Positions 35,614 through 48,098 of a DNA stretch of 64,000 bases are shown here, in pieces (within the stretch, counting starts at the first letter, position 1; every line of letters begins with the position of its first letter). The stretch spans positions 21,336,001 to 21,400,000 of the forward strand of contig NC_089043.1 of assembly GCF_034140825.1 (NCBI RefSeq). The letters run 5' to 3'. The translations under genes were made by a program, and so were the position numbers. This stretch comes from Oryza sativa Japonica Group (lineage: Eukaryota > Streptophyta > Magnoliopsida > Poales > Poaceae). The notes below the pieces were generated by a model. The model saw nothing but the letters and a program-made list of their open reading frames with translations, ran no database searches and was not told the DNA's origin.

Positions 35614-38600
35614 GTGGTTTCTGCAGACAATGTTCGGCGGTTGACTCGTTTGAGTCAGCAGTTGAGGGAGGCGATTCAATCCAGAGGAAAAGATACCAAA
35701 TATACTTATATTCTAAAAGAAAACTAGAGGTGAACGCGCGCTTTGCGCGCCGCGCCAGTGGCATCAGAAGATGTGAGTTTTTCATTGATACGTTCGTGTA
35801 GCAGGTTAAATCATGAAAAAAGACACGCAACTACAAGAATTTGCATTATGGTAGAAGACTATCAATTCTACAAGAATAACAAGTCAAAACATATGTAAAC
35901 CTCTAACACTAACCTTTTTACGCTATTTCTAGCTTATTCGAAAAAAAGGGTAAAGCTTGTGCTTTAGCTCCAGCAATCTATCAAAAAGATTCGCGCAAGG
36001 CTAAAATTATACATAACTGAAGCGTCGCAAATATCTAGAGTGTGCAAATGGAATTGAAGTTTTTTTAATAAACCAATATACATATATATTTGGCATTTCA
36101 AACCAAAAAACATTATACATTCCAAGCTGCACGTTCATTCCAAAATTACTAAAACTATTACAAATGTAAGCAACTCTCAATTGTGAAATTCAACTCTCAA
36201 CTTGCCATGTTACAAAGTACTCATGTCAACATGGTAATAGCGAACCCTAAAAAAAACATGGTAATACTGAAGAAATTACACCTTTTGAATGATGAAGCGA
36301 AGAAAAAAAATAGAAAACACCTTCAACTACTTACAGTGAAAAATTAAAAATGTACAAGTTCGTCATTTTTTGACATAATCTAAGTTCTATCACCGCCAAT
36401 TATTTTTTGGAGCCTAAGAGTCACATACTATTGACCTGGCTGGATGGATATCCAAATCCAAGGTCCAATTCTCTCAGAGCAATTTGATTTTAACCCTGCT
36501 GTGGCAAAATCATAGATCCAATGTGCCAAAAACTTATATATGGTAGTAAAGGAGCTGAATACATGAATCACGTGTGCAACATATTTAGCTAGTGCTATTT
36601 ATAGTTCCTCCAATAGTTGAAAACTCAAATTAAACTCAAGAGGACATTATGAAACATGGAAACCTTATGAGATGGAAAGCACACACTCAAAATTGCAAGT
36701 ACTATTCACTAAAAAAAGATATGGATATACTATTTAATGCAAAGGCCATCTATGAAACTTTGGAAGAACGATGCATCACAGGTATTGTTTACAACAGTTG
36801 AGCTGTAGTAGACCACAGATATAGATCTTCAGTATATACTTGCCATCTGTACCTTCTTTTTTTCTTTGATCTATGCACATGGACAACTAATCCGATGGCA
36901 TGATCTTCATGGTAACGGCCTGCCCACGTGGATGCCGCATCCGGACCTTGTGAAAGCATTTCGAAATCAATTAAGATGGAGAAGTCAAAATCAAAGCAAC
37001 ATTTAGAAAGTAGGAAATTAGCATAGCAGATGTATCAAACAAATACCGACTGTCGGGAGAAACAAATTCTAACTTTCGCTAGCTACTGAAGATGTTAAGC
37101 TAAATTGCTCGCATATCCATCTAAGAAGAATGTGCTCAAAACAGTTACTGAAACTTGATCAAACTAAAGACTGAGACCAAGGCGACTCTAGTAGAATTTC
37201 GTAACTTTCAAGCCTAAATTACTTTCCAGATTCTGACAAAAAAACAATGATATAGTTCTGTTAAACCTATATGGTTGTAGGGACAAACATAAATAACATC
37301 AACAGCATATAACATTACTTGGAGGGACAGAGAGCCCAAATAACATGAGATAATTTCGCTTAAGCATTTCTCTTTCTTCATTCATCCAAATGAGGTCATC
37401 CAAAATATTTGGTATGTATCCCCCATCATATAATAACACAACCTGTAGGTATGCCCTATTCTAAAAGACTGGTTCAAATTCTACCAAAAAAACATGGAAG
37501 ATACTAATAATTACTACAGTACCATGTTCATACTTTCTACACTTACTATTGATCAAAGATTGCACAGTGCAGTCCACAACCAGCAGCACAAATTGCAAAG
37601 TAAACAAACAAACCTGAAACGCTGGCAAAGCACACAATATCCTAAATGATCCATCATCAGCACCTTTCATTACTGCTGCAGTCTAACCTGCAGGTGGAAT
37701 ACAGAAGAACAAATAGTTATTACATTAAGCTAAAATGCCACAACGATCATGCTATCCAAACTAAAAGGGTGAACCTAATGAAATATTGTTGTTAGATGGT
37801 TCTCCCAGTCATTCAAGTAGGCACCTCCCAAGAAGCTTATGGGAGCTTTCCTGCCATAAAATCCTGCAAAATAAATCAAACAAAATGAAAGTTTAGTGAA
37901 TAGTCAAGTTCTGTCTTATTTGGCCAAAGGCTTCACTTCTCGATTTGCAGTCTTCAAATCATAGTCATACATGGGCTAAACCGAATCTATATTGCGTGGG
38001 TAAGAGAAAATTTAAGGCTATAAAATTCTTGATATGAATATATCATATATGGCAGAAAAAATGACTCGGTTAATCACATGTAATATATAGCAATGCCTGA
38101 ATTTTGGTTCCTCAAATGACAGAGAGTTGTAGTTCAGAAATTTAGGGTAATATTAACATGCAGCAGTGCAATTAGTTCTAGAAATACTTCACCTGAAGGC
38201 CATGAACACATCTATTACTGAAGAACTCAGCTCCATCTACCAAAGCAAGCATCACACCAAGCTTACCATTTGCTTTTAGAGTCCATGACATGGATTAGCG
38301 ATCAACTCTGTACTGAAAATCAGCAATCTAAAGTATCAAAAATCGTCAACCATGACAATATATCGAGTAGACAATGTAAGGGGAAAAAGGATGCAATAGA
38401 ATACCGACCTGGTTGACTGGTTCACATTGAGATGTCAGAATACCATCACCATCCATGTTTGCTCACTCATCTGCACCAATAGAAAAGTATTTATCACAGA
38501 AAAACCTGAATGAGGCATTTAAGTTTCTAGTTTCTAACAATTTCTTAGAGTCGAGATCCTAGTTTTCACCTGTCAATAGCAAGAGGCCTGCAACCTTTGT

Positions 38601-41262
38601 GAAATATCAACCAATACCAAAACGGTACAACATTACCACCGGTTTTTTTGATCAGCAATTCAGCACCATAACACCAGGCATAATCGAGCCTTTCTCATGT
38701 GCATCTTTAATTAACCTACAGATAAGAAACTACACGTCAAAGGTATGGTTGTATACATGGTTTATATATGCTTGCTCACAGAAATACAATGTGGTGAGAT
38801 GTGAGAAGTGGGGTGGAGTATAATCAAAGGTAAAATGATTTGTTCTAGAAAAGTGATTTGATCCAAAAAATAACTAAAGGAATGTGCAACGTGGAATTAG
38901 TTTCAATCACCACCAGTCAATGCTTTAGAGGCGACCCTAAACCCAAACCCATACAGCCATGGGAAAATGGGGGGAAACAATTCTAATAGATGTATGGAGG
39001 GACAATACAATTTTATTACTAACCATTTATGTTCTGATCAAGGAGCATGAGCAACTTGGTGATCAAGAAGCATGAGCAGCTTACTGCCCACCAACTTTCT
39101 TAGCCAAGTGCATTACCGAGACAGGAAAAGAATACTCTTTTTTCCTGCAATGTCAACAACAGATAGCAAGTATCAATAGATACTCAAGAAAAGCACCTCT
39201 TCTATTTTTTCTCAGACAATCTTGTAGAGTGGCTGGACTATACTTGTATGCAGGGAGCCAGGGGCATGCAGATGCAGGTGGAAGCATCGCCAGATTTGTG
39301 TGTTGTGGTGGCAGGATGATAGTGTTGTCGGTGCATGGAGAAACACTGAAGCATGTCTTCCTCAAGCCAGAGTTCTGCACCATCAGGCTGACCTTCTCGC
39401 TACCAACTGTCGCCTCTCACCAAATTTTCAGCTAGCTTGCTGACCTGCGAATGAATCTGCTCCCAATCCCTACACATCACCAATGGAAATAGAGAGCATG
39501 ATACATTGCTGGAAGCAAGCATTCAACAAATCAAGCTTTTGTACCTGGTCGATAGTGGATGCGTTGTTGGGATCTCGTATATCTTTGAATCAAAATAGAT
39601 GAATACATATGAAATATGATATAGTATCAAACAATTCAATAGATTAGTACTTAAGAGGTCTCATAGAAGAGAAAAACAATAGCATTCTATCTATCCGCAT
39701 TCATGTGTATCACTGTAAATAACTGAACATGCATCTCAGATTTTTGTCAGTCAGTAATAAACACCACCACAAAACCTGTAAAGTGCTCAAGAACATGTAT
39801 TACATCTACACACGCAAAAGTGCATATGCATTCATACTCAATATACACATCATATCATCCCTACCTTCATCAATTTGCACGATAGACCATCACCATTTTC
39901 ATCGGTCTACCAAGAACACCAAAAAGAACAAAAACTTACAAGTTATAATGCCAGATGGGGTTGGGGAAGATCGGCTTTGGCCTCGGCCTCCTGCACGTCG
40001 CTGGTGTATGCTCTCGGAGGAGGCCGTGTCTAACACGTTTCTTCCATCTTGCCCGAGCTACTGCTGCCGTCGATACCGAGCTCAACAGACCCAACGACCC
40101 TGGATCTGTAACATGGAACCTCCCCATCATCTTTAGATTTGGATCAGAGAGAGGGGGAGAGTGAAGAAAGAAAGGGCAGGGGAGCAGGGCCTTCCCCCCT
40201 GGAACTCACCACTGTGAAGGAACGGCCGCCGTCGACACTTACAATGAGCCTCAATGACACAGATCGGGTTGCTCCCTCTCCGAATCGGGCCGCCGTCCTT
40301 CCGGATCTGGTGATTCCCGGCCTCCTCGATTGCTCGCCCGCGCGGCCGTTGTTGTTGCAGGCCTCCGCCGATCTGCAAAGGAATAGTGGAGATAGAAGGG
40401 AGAAGAGAAGGGAGCAGCCACCCGTTGCCTCACGCGATCCGCGCGGCCGTCGTTGTAGCGGTGCCGGACGTAGAAGGAGAAGAGTAGAGAGGGTGATAGC
40501 CGGTCTCCCCTCGCCTCCGGGCGGCCGGATCCACCGACAATGAGGCCGGGGTCACCGGATCCGACGGTCCCGGCCTCCTCGTTGGCGGATGCATCGACCG
40601 GAGCGAGAGGAGGATGGCGACGACAGTATGATGGTGCGGCGACAGCGGTGGCTCGCGTGAGGAGGCGAGGCGGGCCTGGGCATGGAGAGAGCAGAGCGAG
40701 GGAAGGAGAGGAGGTGGTGGGAAGTGGCGGCTAGGGTTTGGGTGGGGTGGGGGGTTTTGGGTTGTATTTTTTTCATAAAAGGCCCTCACTTTATGTTATT
40801 CAGAGCGTGCTCCTCTTTTTCGATTTTTCTCTTCTTTGCATAGAATATTGCATTTTGTAGAGGCCCTGTACATAAGAACGCAGATCACAGTACAAACTAA
40901 AGAGCATGTACCTAAAACAAATTATCAATAAAATGAAGGGCCTTTTTTCAAAAATACAAGGGCCGACGCAGACGCATGAGAGCTCGCGAAATCCCACCGT
41001 TTTCCAGCTCGGGCTGACGTGTCGTGACGCGGGAGCGTCCACGCCAGCGCAAAATGCCGTGGGAGCTTCATTTCAGGGCTGGTTTGAAGACTTTAGATGA
41101 GGTTTGTTTTTAGTTTGGAGCAGTTTAACTAACCTAACCCGTTTGGGGCCAAAATGTTTATAGGCCACACGTACGCGGAAATTCCGGAGGGACTCACTGT
41201 ACAGTGGTCCTCATCTTGGGGCAGCGTTGGAGGTTGGCGCAAACAGCGTACAGGGGAAGGCG
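35614..41262. other. Gene-poor region
   Basis: 5.6 kb with no supported protein gene. A possible Helitron 3' end lies at 35724-35750. From 36000 to 39700 it is AT-rich with short open frames only. 39950-40745 is GC-rich; read on the minus strand it starts with 'aaccctagccgccac', which looks like the 5' leader of a plant transcript, but no frame downstream shows a known domain. 41100-41262 is the p24 promoter and leader. Confidence 0.4.
35724..35750 (-). mobile_element. Possible Helitron 3' terminus
   Basis: Read on the minus strand, a perfect 6-bp stem GCGCGC-AAA-GCGCGC (35750-35736) is followed after 8 bases by CTAG and then T. This is the hairpin-plus-CTRR-plus-T layout of Helitron ends. 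The 5' end, which would lie at a higher coordinate, was not found, so the extent is unknown. Confidence 0.35.
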
Positions 41263-44057
41263 ATGGCGCGACGTGGCGGCGCGTGGGCGTGGGCGGCGAC
41301 GGCGGCCGCATTGCTGTGGTGGATGGCGGCGGGAGCCGGGGCGGTGTGGCTGGAGATCCCGCCGTCGGCGACCAAGTGTGTGTCGGAGGAGATCCAGTCC
41401 AACGTCGTCGTCATCGGCGACTACTCCGTCCTCTACGAGCACCACCTCAACCCCACCGTCACCGTCAAGGTATGCGCATTGTACCGGGGGATCAATCTGG
41501 GGGTTGTCATATTGTTCTACGCCGATGAATGGAATGACGGCAATTTATTGGGGGGGATTCTGATCCAGATTTTCTGGGGTTATATATGTTTGCATGTATG
41601 ATTGGAAATGTAAATGGGGAATGAACTGCGTCATTGTGTCTGGGTTGTTAGTTGTTACACTCGTACCGTTGTGCGTGAACTCTGCATTGAATCGGTTACA
41701 ATTGGGTCCACAAATCTGGGTATGTTGTGGCTGGTAGTATTAATCATGGAAAAAAATAAAGAAAGTATTTAGTCATGAAAATGGTAACAATTAAATTGCT
41801 GGTGACAACCTCAGCACATTGTGCATGTGAATATGTGATTAGCCCTTCGTAGCAAGATTTTGGAAGGATATCAGGAAAATATGCAATTGATCAATGCTCA
41901 TGTGCGATTGCGCTTTCTGTGTTTATAAATAGTGTGATCTGCTCTTATTTAACATTGCAAGCGTACGTAGTGGAATGGCTTTACAGACCATTTCGCTTGC
42001 TAAAATGTCTGATGCATTTGATTTTCGGGAATACGCAAGGAGCGCATTTTTTCCATTAAGAGAAATAAAAGTTATTTACAAGGATAAAAGGAAAACAAGC
42101 AGTGGACCGATACAGGACGCTATGAAAAACTATAGGAATATCTCGCGCTAAATTTGGCTACCACGACCTTGTAAAGGCCAAACAGCGGGGATCCCGTGAT
42201 TAGCTGACTTCCAAAGCATGGCCTCCTCCGCCATTGCTTTCGCCACTTCGGTCCAAGACCTTTGTTGTTGATTGAAGATTCGGTTGTTCCGTTCCTTCCA
42301 AATTGTCCAAGCCACCAGTGTCACGACAGTGTCGAAGCCTCGACGATGCCGCTCCCCAATCTTCATTCGGCTCTCACAGAGCCAATTGTGGAAGGATGGC
42401 TCGTTGACAGGTAAGCAGTTCGGACTCTTTATCGCCTGAAGCGTCCACCACCATAATTGTCTCGATTCAGGGCATGCTACCAAGATGTGATCAATGCTTT
42501 CCTCCTGCTGATCGCAAAGAACACAGCGATCCGGGTGTGACAACCCTCGACTGCGCAGACGGTCAGCGGTCCAGCATCTGTTCATTGCGACCAACCACAA
42601 GAAGAAGCGGCATCGAGGCGGAGCGAGTGACTTCCAAATTGGGGTGGAAAGAAAGGCGACACGACCAAAAAACAAGGCCTTATAGGCAGATTTTGAGCTG
42701 TATTGGCCCGAACTCTCCCATTTCCAGATGATTGAATCAGGAGTAGTAGGATCAAGATCCACCATTTGGACAAGCGACCAAAGCTTTAGATATTCTAGAA
42801 TAGGTTGGATCCCAAGTGCTCCTCGGATGTCTTTGATCCATTGGCGACCTGTTAGTGCCTCAGCCACCGTCCGACGCCGGCGCACGTGTGGTGGAATTTT
42901 ATCATAAATGTTCGGAGCAAAGGACCGAATGCAACCCTCTTGCAACCAGCTATCTTCCCAGAAGAGGATAGTTTGTCCGTCTCTTAATTGACAGACGGTA
43001 GAGGCTGCAACGAAGTTCCTTTCCTTTTGCGACCCCGAAATGGCTAGCCCCTGCCAAGGTTTGCTTGAGGAGGTCCGTTGCAACCATATCCACCTGGAAC
43101 GAAGAGCTATACCCATAAGCTCCAGATTCGGTACCCCTGCCAAGGTTTGCTTGAGGAGGACTGTAGTAGTCTGATGCATTTGTAAACAAGGCAAATGATC
43201 AAGACTTAAGATTTACCATGCAAGAGTATTTTTTCCGTTTATTGTTGTGTGCTGTGGGTAGAGATCCAGCATTTTTTTCCCTGTACAAACAGCTGAACCT
43301 TGTTCTTCTGAGGATTGGTTTGTTCCACATTTTATTTATCCCCTTATTGTTACTAAAATTAAGTGGGAGCACTTGTTTTATTTTCGCCTCGTCTGTTCTG
43401 TGAACTTATCCTTAAACCTTCTGATGGGAATCACCCTTGCAGGTTACATCCCCTTTTGGAGACATTGTACATCATAAACAAAAGGTTTCCACAGGCCAGT
43501 TTTCATTCACAACTGCAGAAGCAGGAAACTACTTGGCTTGCTTCTCGGCTGATGGTCGGAACAAGAGGTTAGTGGTGAAACTAAATCTTGACTGGAGAGT
43601 TGGTATTGCAACAAAAGATTGGGATTCTGTTGCTAAAAAGGAAAAGCTCGAGGTAATGTTCATGAAATTAGGATATTATGCTTATGTTCTGCATTTTGGT
43701 GTTATTCCTCCTTAACAACAACATTCCTGAACAGGGAGTTGAACTAGAATTAGTCAAGCTTGAAACCTCTGTCCAAGCAATACATGAAAACCTGCTCTTG
43801 CTGAGATCCAAGTAAGTACACTTCCTTTTGTAGCTCAAAGAGCTATCCATGGATTTTAATTTGATCGATAACTAAGGGCATAAATAGTCTTAAAAGGTTG
43901 TTCTCAATGCAGAGAAGCAAATATGAGAGATACCAGTGAGAAGACGAATGCTAGGGCTACATGGTTGAGCATCATATCACTCATTGTTTGCATTATAGTC
44001 TCAGTTTTGCAACTTTGGCATCTACAACAGTACTTCCGAAAGAAGAAGCTCATCTGA
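41263..44057 (+). CDS. p24-delta (emp24/GOLD) cargo receptor
   Basis: Four exons (41263-41469, 43443-43652, 43735-43811, 43913-44057) give 212 residues. The order is a signal peptide at about 1-27, a GOLD domain with the conserved Cys39 and Cys102, a coiled coil at about 140-175, one transmembrane helix at about 183-203, and a short cytosolic tail FRKKKLI. The tail has a KKxx dilysine signal for COPI retrieval, as in the delta subfamily. Known role: type I membrane proteins that cycle between ER and Golgi, pack cargo and help form COPI and COPII vesicles as heteromers with p24-beta. Intron 1 (about 2 kb) contains a LINE insertion in the opposite orientation. The gene runs tail-to-tail with the annexin, 291 bp away. 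Confidence 0.93.
42021..43168 (-). mobile_element. 5'-truncated LINE in p24 intron 1
   Basis: The 14-bp duplication GTCTGATGCATTTG lies at 42007-42020 and 43169-43182. The minus-strand open frame (43194-42148) encodes the C-terminal part of LINE ORF2, from [12 protein letters not shown] through the zf-RVT region: [19 protein letters not shown] with the Cys-Cys-His-Cys pattern, then [14 protein letters not shown]. The upstream endonuclease and polymerase core are missing. The frame is uninterrupted over more than 300 codons, so insertion is fairly recent. An A-run on the minus strand lies at 42052-42047, and 26 bases separate it from the duplication. Confidence 0.88.
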
Positions 44058-44348
44058 AATTATATCTGTAACGTAGTCCACCAAAACATGCGTACCCTAC
44101 TTCTATGTTTTATCTATTGAAGATAAGGCTTGGCTATTTTGCCATCACAAATGTCAAAACAATTGTTTAGTTGAACTGATAACTTTTTTCACCCAAAATA
44201 AACAAAATGAGCATGATGTTCTCACCTAAATCCTATTCTCAGATAACATAAAACTGCTGTTTTTGATGGTCAATTTGCTCTTACATGCAAAGCAGTATAT
44301 GCACCCTTTACTTTCCCTAGATAATTCAAGGATCTCTCTCCACAGACT

Positions 44349-45731
44349 TCATGAGGCCCTTGACCCCTTGGCCGCACCTAAAAGAAAGTCTCTGTAATCA
44401 TTCTCAGGCAAGCTTTCAAGGATGAAATCCTCAAGGTCCTTTCCATAACTACTTTTGAACACTGACTTGATCTTGTCCATATCGACATCGTCACTGCCCA
44501 AAATAGCCCTTGTAACCAACCTTTTATTGGTCGCTGAGCATTGCAGACTTCTATGCAGCAGCTGACGAGACAAAGAAATAGAAGGATGGGTCAGAGACAT
44601 GATATGAAGTACCAACTACAAACTGCAAATTTTCAGCTGCCATCACCTTGGAGAAATACATGGAAGGATTGTAGATGCACTTCACAACAACCCTCAAAGA
44701 TTGTTCAAACTCACCGAAGCCATTTTTCTTCAGTGCCTGCATACGCATTGTTGCAACGATAAGCTCAGAAAACAGTCATCATTTCAGTAGTTTGGCAGAT
44801 TGTTTCAAGATAACGTCCGAAGGCAGTCATTTCAGTAATGTTGTATGCGAAGTGAATGCCATCAGGTTATTGAGTTTGCTTACCTTGGTGTAGTCATGCC
44901 CATATATGTGCTTGTAACTGCAGAATGCTAGCCTGAGCTGTGGGATGCTCCTCTTGCTGAACATCTCAAGAATGACAGCCTCGTCGACCGATCCCATGCC
45001 GCTGTTCTTCGCATCATAGAGCCTCCTGGCGTCACATTTTGCAATGTGCCGACTAAGTTCATCGTGGTGCGACTTGTGGGAGGTTGCAAGTGCTACCAAT
45101 AGCTGCTTGAATTGTCACCAGAAAGCAGGGGAGGAGTTGAGCTCAGCTGGCTAAAAGGTAAAGAACACAATTGGAAACTGAGGTAGAATGGTAAGCAACA
45201 AGCAAGGGCTACCCTCTGGTAAGGATGAGACGGCTCTGTGACCATGTCCTGCTCCAGGTTCTTCTTGAACCTGGCAAGGTATGCCTGATTGGTGAAGAAG
45301 AGCTGGTTCTGCTTCCGGCGTGTGAAGATCTCCACCAGGACCCGGTAATCCGTGGCGCCGCCATTCTCGACGGCGTCCCGAGCCATGATCGCGTCGCGCT
45401 CCGACGGGTCGAGCACCCACAGGTAGAGCAGCTTGCAGAGCTGGGAAGGGAAAGATCATGGAGAGGTAAGAACTTGAAAATCAGTCTGAAGCAAGGAGTG
45501 CAAAACCGAGAGGGCACTTACCTCATCTTCCTGGTTGACCATGAGGATTTTCTGCACTTCTCCGGCGAGATCTTCGCCGAACACTGTACGGTAAGTCGCC
45601 TTGATTTTCTGCCTCTCCGATGGGCTCCGATGAGCCAAGAGAACGCTCAAACGGCGTGGCTGGTTGCACGCATCATGGATCTCTCTGCACTCATCCTCAA
45701 AACCTGTGGTAACAAGACACCGAGAGGCCAT
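44349..45731 (-). CDS. Annexin with reduced calcium-site motifs
   Basis: Five exons on the minus strand (45522-45731, 45213-45440, 44884-45102, 44647-44736, 44349-44561) give 319 residues, the normal plant annexin length. Four annexin repeats can be followed; good blocks are the repeat 1-2 region (LCKLLYLWVLDPSERDA) and repeat 4 (VDMDKIKSVFKSSYGKDLEDFI). The type II calcium loop GxGTDE is not visible in repeat 1 (residues near GFEDECREIHD) and is replaced by ATNK at the start of repeat 4. Annexins bind acidic membrane lipids in a calcium-dependent way; this one may bind weakly or differently. Rice has such a divergent annexin in this part of chromosome 9, as far as I recall. Confidence 0.9.
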
Positions 45732-46373
45732 GTCTACTCAAACCTGAAGTGTTCAATGTAGAGAACTGAGTTTGCTTGGCCGGCCATTGCCCAGGTATAT
45801 ATGATGGCAAGTATTGCTAGCTATTGGTTTCCTTTTTGCTAAAGGATGGATAAAGCTATCTCAAATGACCAAAAAGGAAGCAAGAGAAAGGAAATGGTAG
45901 GAAGGAAGAAAATCTGCGTCCTACTCAGCAATGGGATCTGAGGGCATGAAACCGAATTTCAGTGATGGACGTTTCGACTTTTCAAGACCTTTTGAGCTTC
46001 TTTCTCGATCATCAATCACTCAAATCATGTTTTGTCTCTAGATATTCGTATCGTATGATCCAGGTATTCCTTGCGTATTACTGTTTCAGATTGCAATGAA
46101 ACGTGAACGAAACTTAGCACTCCCAGAAATAAACAAAGTTGTAGCTAGGAGTAGCGTTTTAGGAGGGTGTGATTATCTGGATGACTGGATTAAGCAAAAT
46201 GTAACGACAGGAGAAAAGATCCTGGTATGTGCTAAATCTGTAAAGTTAACACACTAAACTATAAGGTGCAACAAAGGAGTCATAAAGATAGCCAATTCTG
46301 TTGCTACTGAACACAGGCTCAGAATACTACATTCACCAACTTTTGCGGCTGGTGGTATATTTAAAGCAAGTTT
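45732..46373. other. Annexin upstream region
   Basis: Mixed-composition intergenic sequence holding the annexin promoter on the minus strand. No other gene or named repeat is seen. Confidence 0.35.
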
Positions 46374-46605
46374 AATAGTATAGTCAACTACTAACTCCAA
46401 TTCATTTATAGCCAATCTACTAATAGCTTATTTATACAATAGTTACATACTACATTATTAATACCTAGTCTCACTTGTCATATATACACTGCGTCTTGGA
46501 GTCCGTGCTACATCTAGCTACAAATTTATAGCCCACTGCTCTTCTCTCTCCTCATTTATCTCCTTAAAATATATTTGCAACTGGCTTCTGCTATTGTACC
46601 TGCTC
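46374..46605. mobile_element. Tourist-like MITE
   Basis: TTA flanks both sides (46371-46373 and 46606-46608). It begins AAGCAAGTTTAATAGTATAG and ends 'ctattgtacctgctc', and shares its whole interior plan with 35368-35610, including 'cttggagtccgtg' and 'tagtctcac..gtcatatata'. Confidence 0.8.
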
Positions 46606-48098
46606 TTAGTGGCGCTACTGGCATCCATTCCGTTCGTGCCTTCGTGGATTCCCAGTTGGCTCCATGTCAATTCCCGCCATCTTTTTCAGTCTCCAGCCTT
46701 TCCTTTTGCCGAACTGAGACGAGAGCCCTCCACTCTTTTCATCAGGTCACAACTTTGTTGGCCTTTCTCCCCCTTTGTGTTTTCAGCTCGAAAAAAGTTT
46801 GGTGTTTGTTTTGTTGGCATCGAAAGCTCGATCTGCCTCATGCCGTCCAATGTTCGCCGGTGCTTTTTCTTCTCTTGGGCCACAGGATGGTGAGAGAGAT
46901 CGAGTGGATCGGGGTTGACGAGTGGTGGTGGTGCGGTGTGGTCTGTCGGGTGAGTGGAGAAGGAGGGCGAAGGCGACGTCGACACGTCGTGCCGCGGCGG
47001 CGCGAAGCGGCACCACCACCGGCGAGTTCCGCCGCCTCCGGACTCATCGTTTGGCTGAATAAACCAGCGGTATATTTGTAAACGAAAAATACTTTGTGAG
47101 TAAAATTTTTATATACGTGTTCTTAAGTATCTAAAAGTAAAGGCTACATAATAAACTTAGATGAGAAAACTTTAAGGTCAAACTCTAAATTTAATATTGA
47201 AAATTTAAAGTTTGGCTAATAAGCATAAGCACAAGCGAAAAGATGGGGCTGGAATAAGATTTGGGATGGAGGGAAGGTGAAACTGTGGGTCGCTACCATT
47301 GCTCGCGGTCGTAAATTTTGCAAGCTCATCCCTGTTTTGGATCCGTCGAGATTGCAATCAGTTCTTCCGGGATTGGATCAATCATGATTCTTGACTTCTT
47401 TCGGTTTTCGTCTACCCGTCCTAAATCTATGCACTTTAGTATATTTCATATTATAGGAAGCTTTAACTTTTTATAAGGTTAAAATTATTTAAGTTTGATT
47501 CACTTTATAGAAAAACACAGTAACATTTTCAATACAAAAACACAGTAACATTTTCAATACAAAGCAAACATAGTATCATTTTCAATATATATTGATGTTA
47601 AAGGTTCATGGTTTCAGAAAGCCTTTCGGGCCGGACAGATTACAGCAACAGCAGCAACTAAGCAACAGTACAGCTTAAAGGAAGCGGCTATTTCGACAAG
47701 CATATGAAATAATTCCAGTAAAATGAGAACCACAAGAAACAATCATAGATCTTCAAAAATTGCTTTTATATGATTCATTTTCATGATTCCAAGTACAACA
47801 GAGTATCTCCTCTTATGCTGGAAACAGAACAAAATAATTGCTCAGCTCTGAAGCAGAAATGCTCCTTCAGCAGTTTGCTCTGTACAGATAGGAGTCTCTT
47901 TTAGCTTTGCATGCTATAATATAACAAAGATCTGCCAAACAGGCAGTTGAAAAAACAAATTGGTCAGCCAAAGTGAATTTACAAACACTCTATAAACAAC
48001 AGTGAGAGCTGTGAACTGGAGCTCGGCTCATAAGTGGAGCTCCACAAAAGAGTATGACACATCGGCTATCCAGCATGGCCAGAAGGTCTGGATACACC
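46606..48098. other. Intergenic region and peptidase 3' region
   Basis: 46610-47080 is GC-richer, with open frames up to 168 codons that carry no known domain. 47440-47600 contains short direct repeats ('cacagtaacattttcaatac' twice). 47640-48098 is the likely minus-strand 3' untranslated region of the processing peptidase. Confidence 0.35.

Noticed and set aside
36822-36826. Possible Helitron 5' start (TC after A on the minus strand)
   Set aside because: The sequence TCTATATC alone is too weak and no family match supports it.
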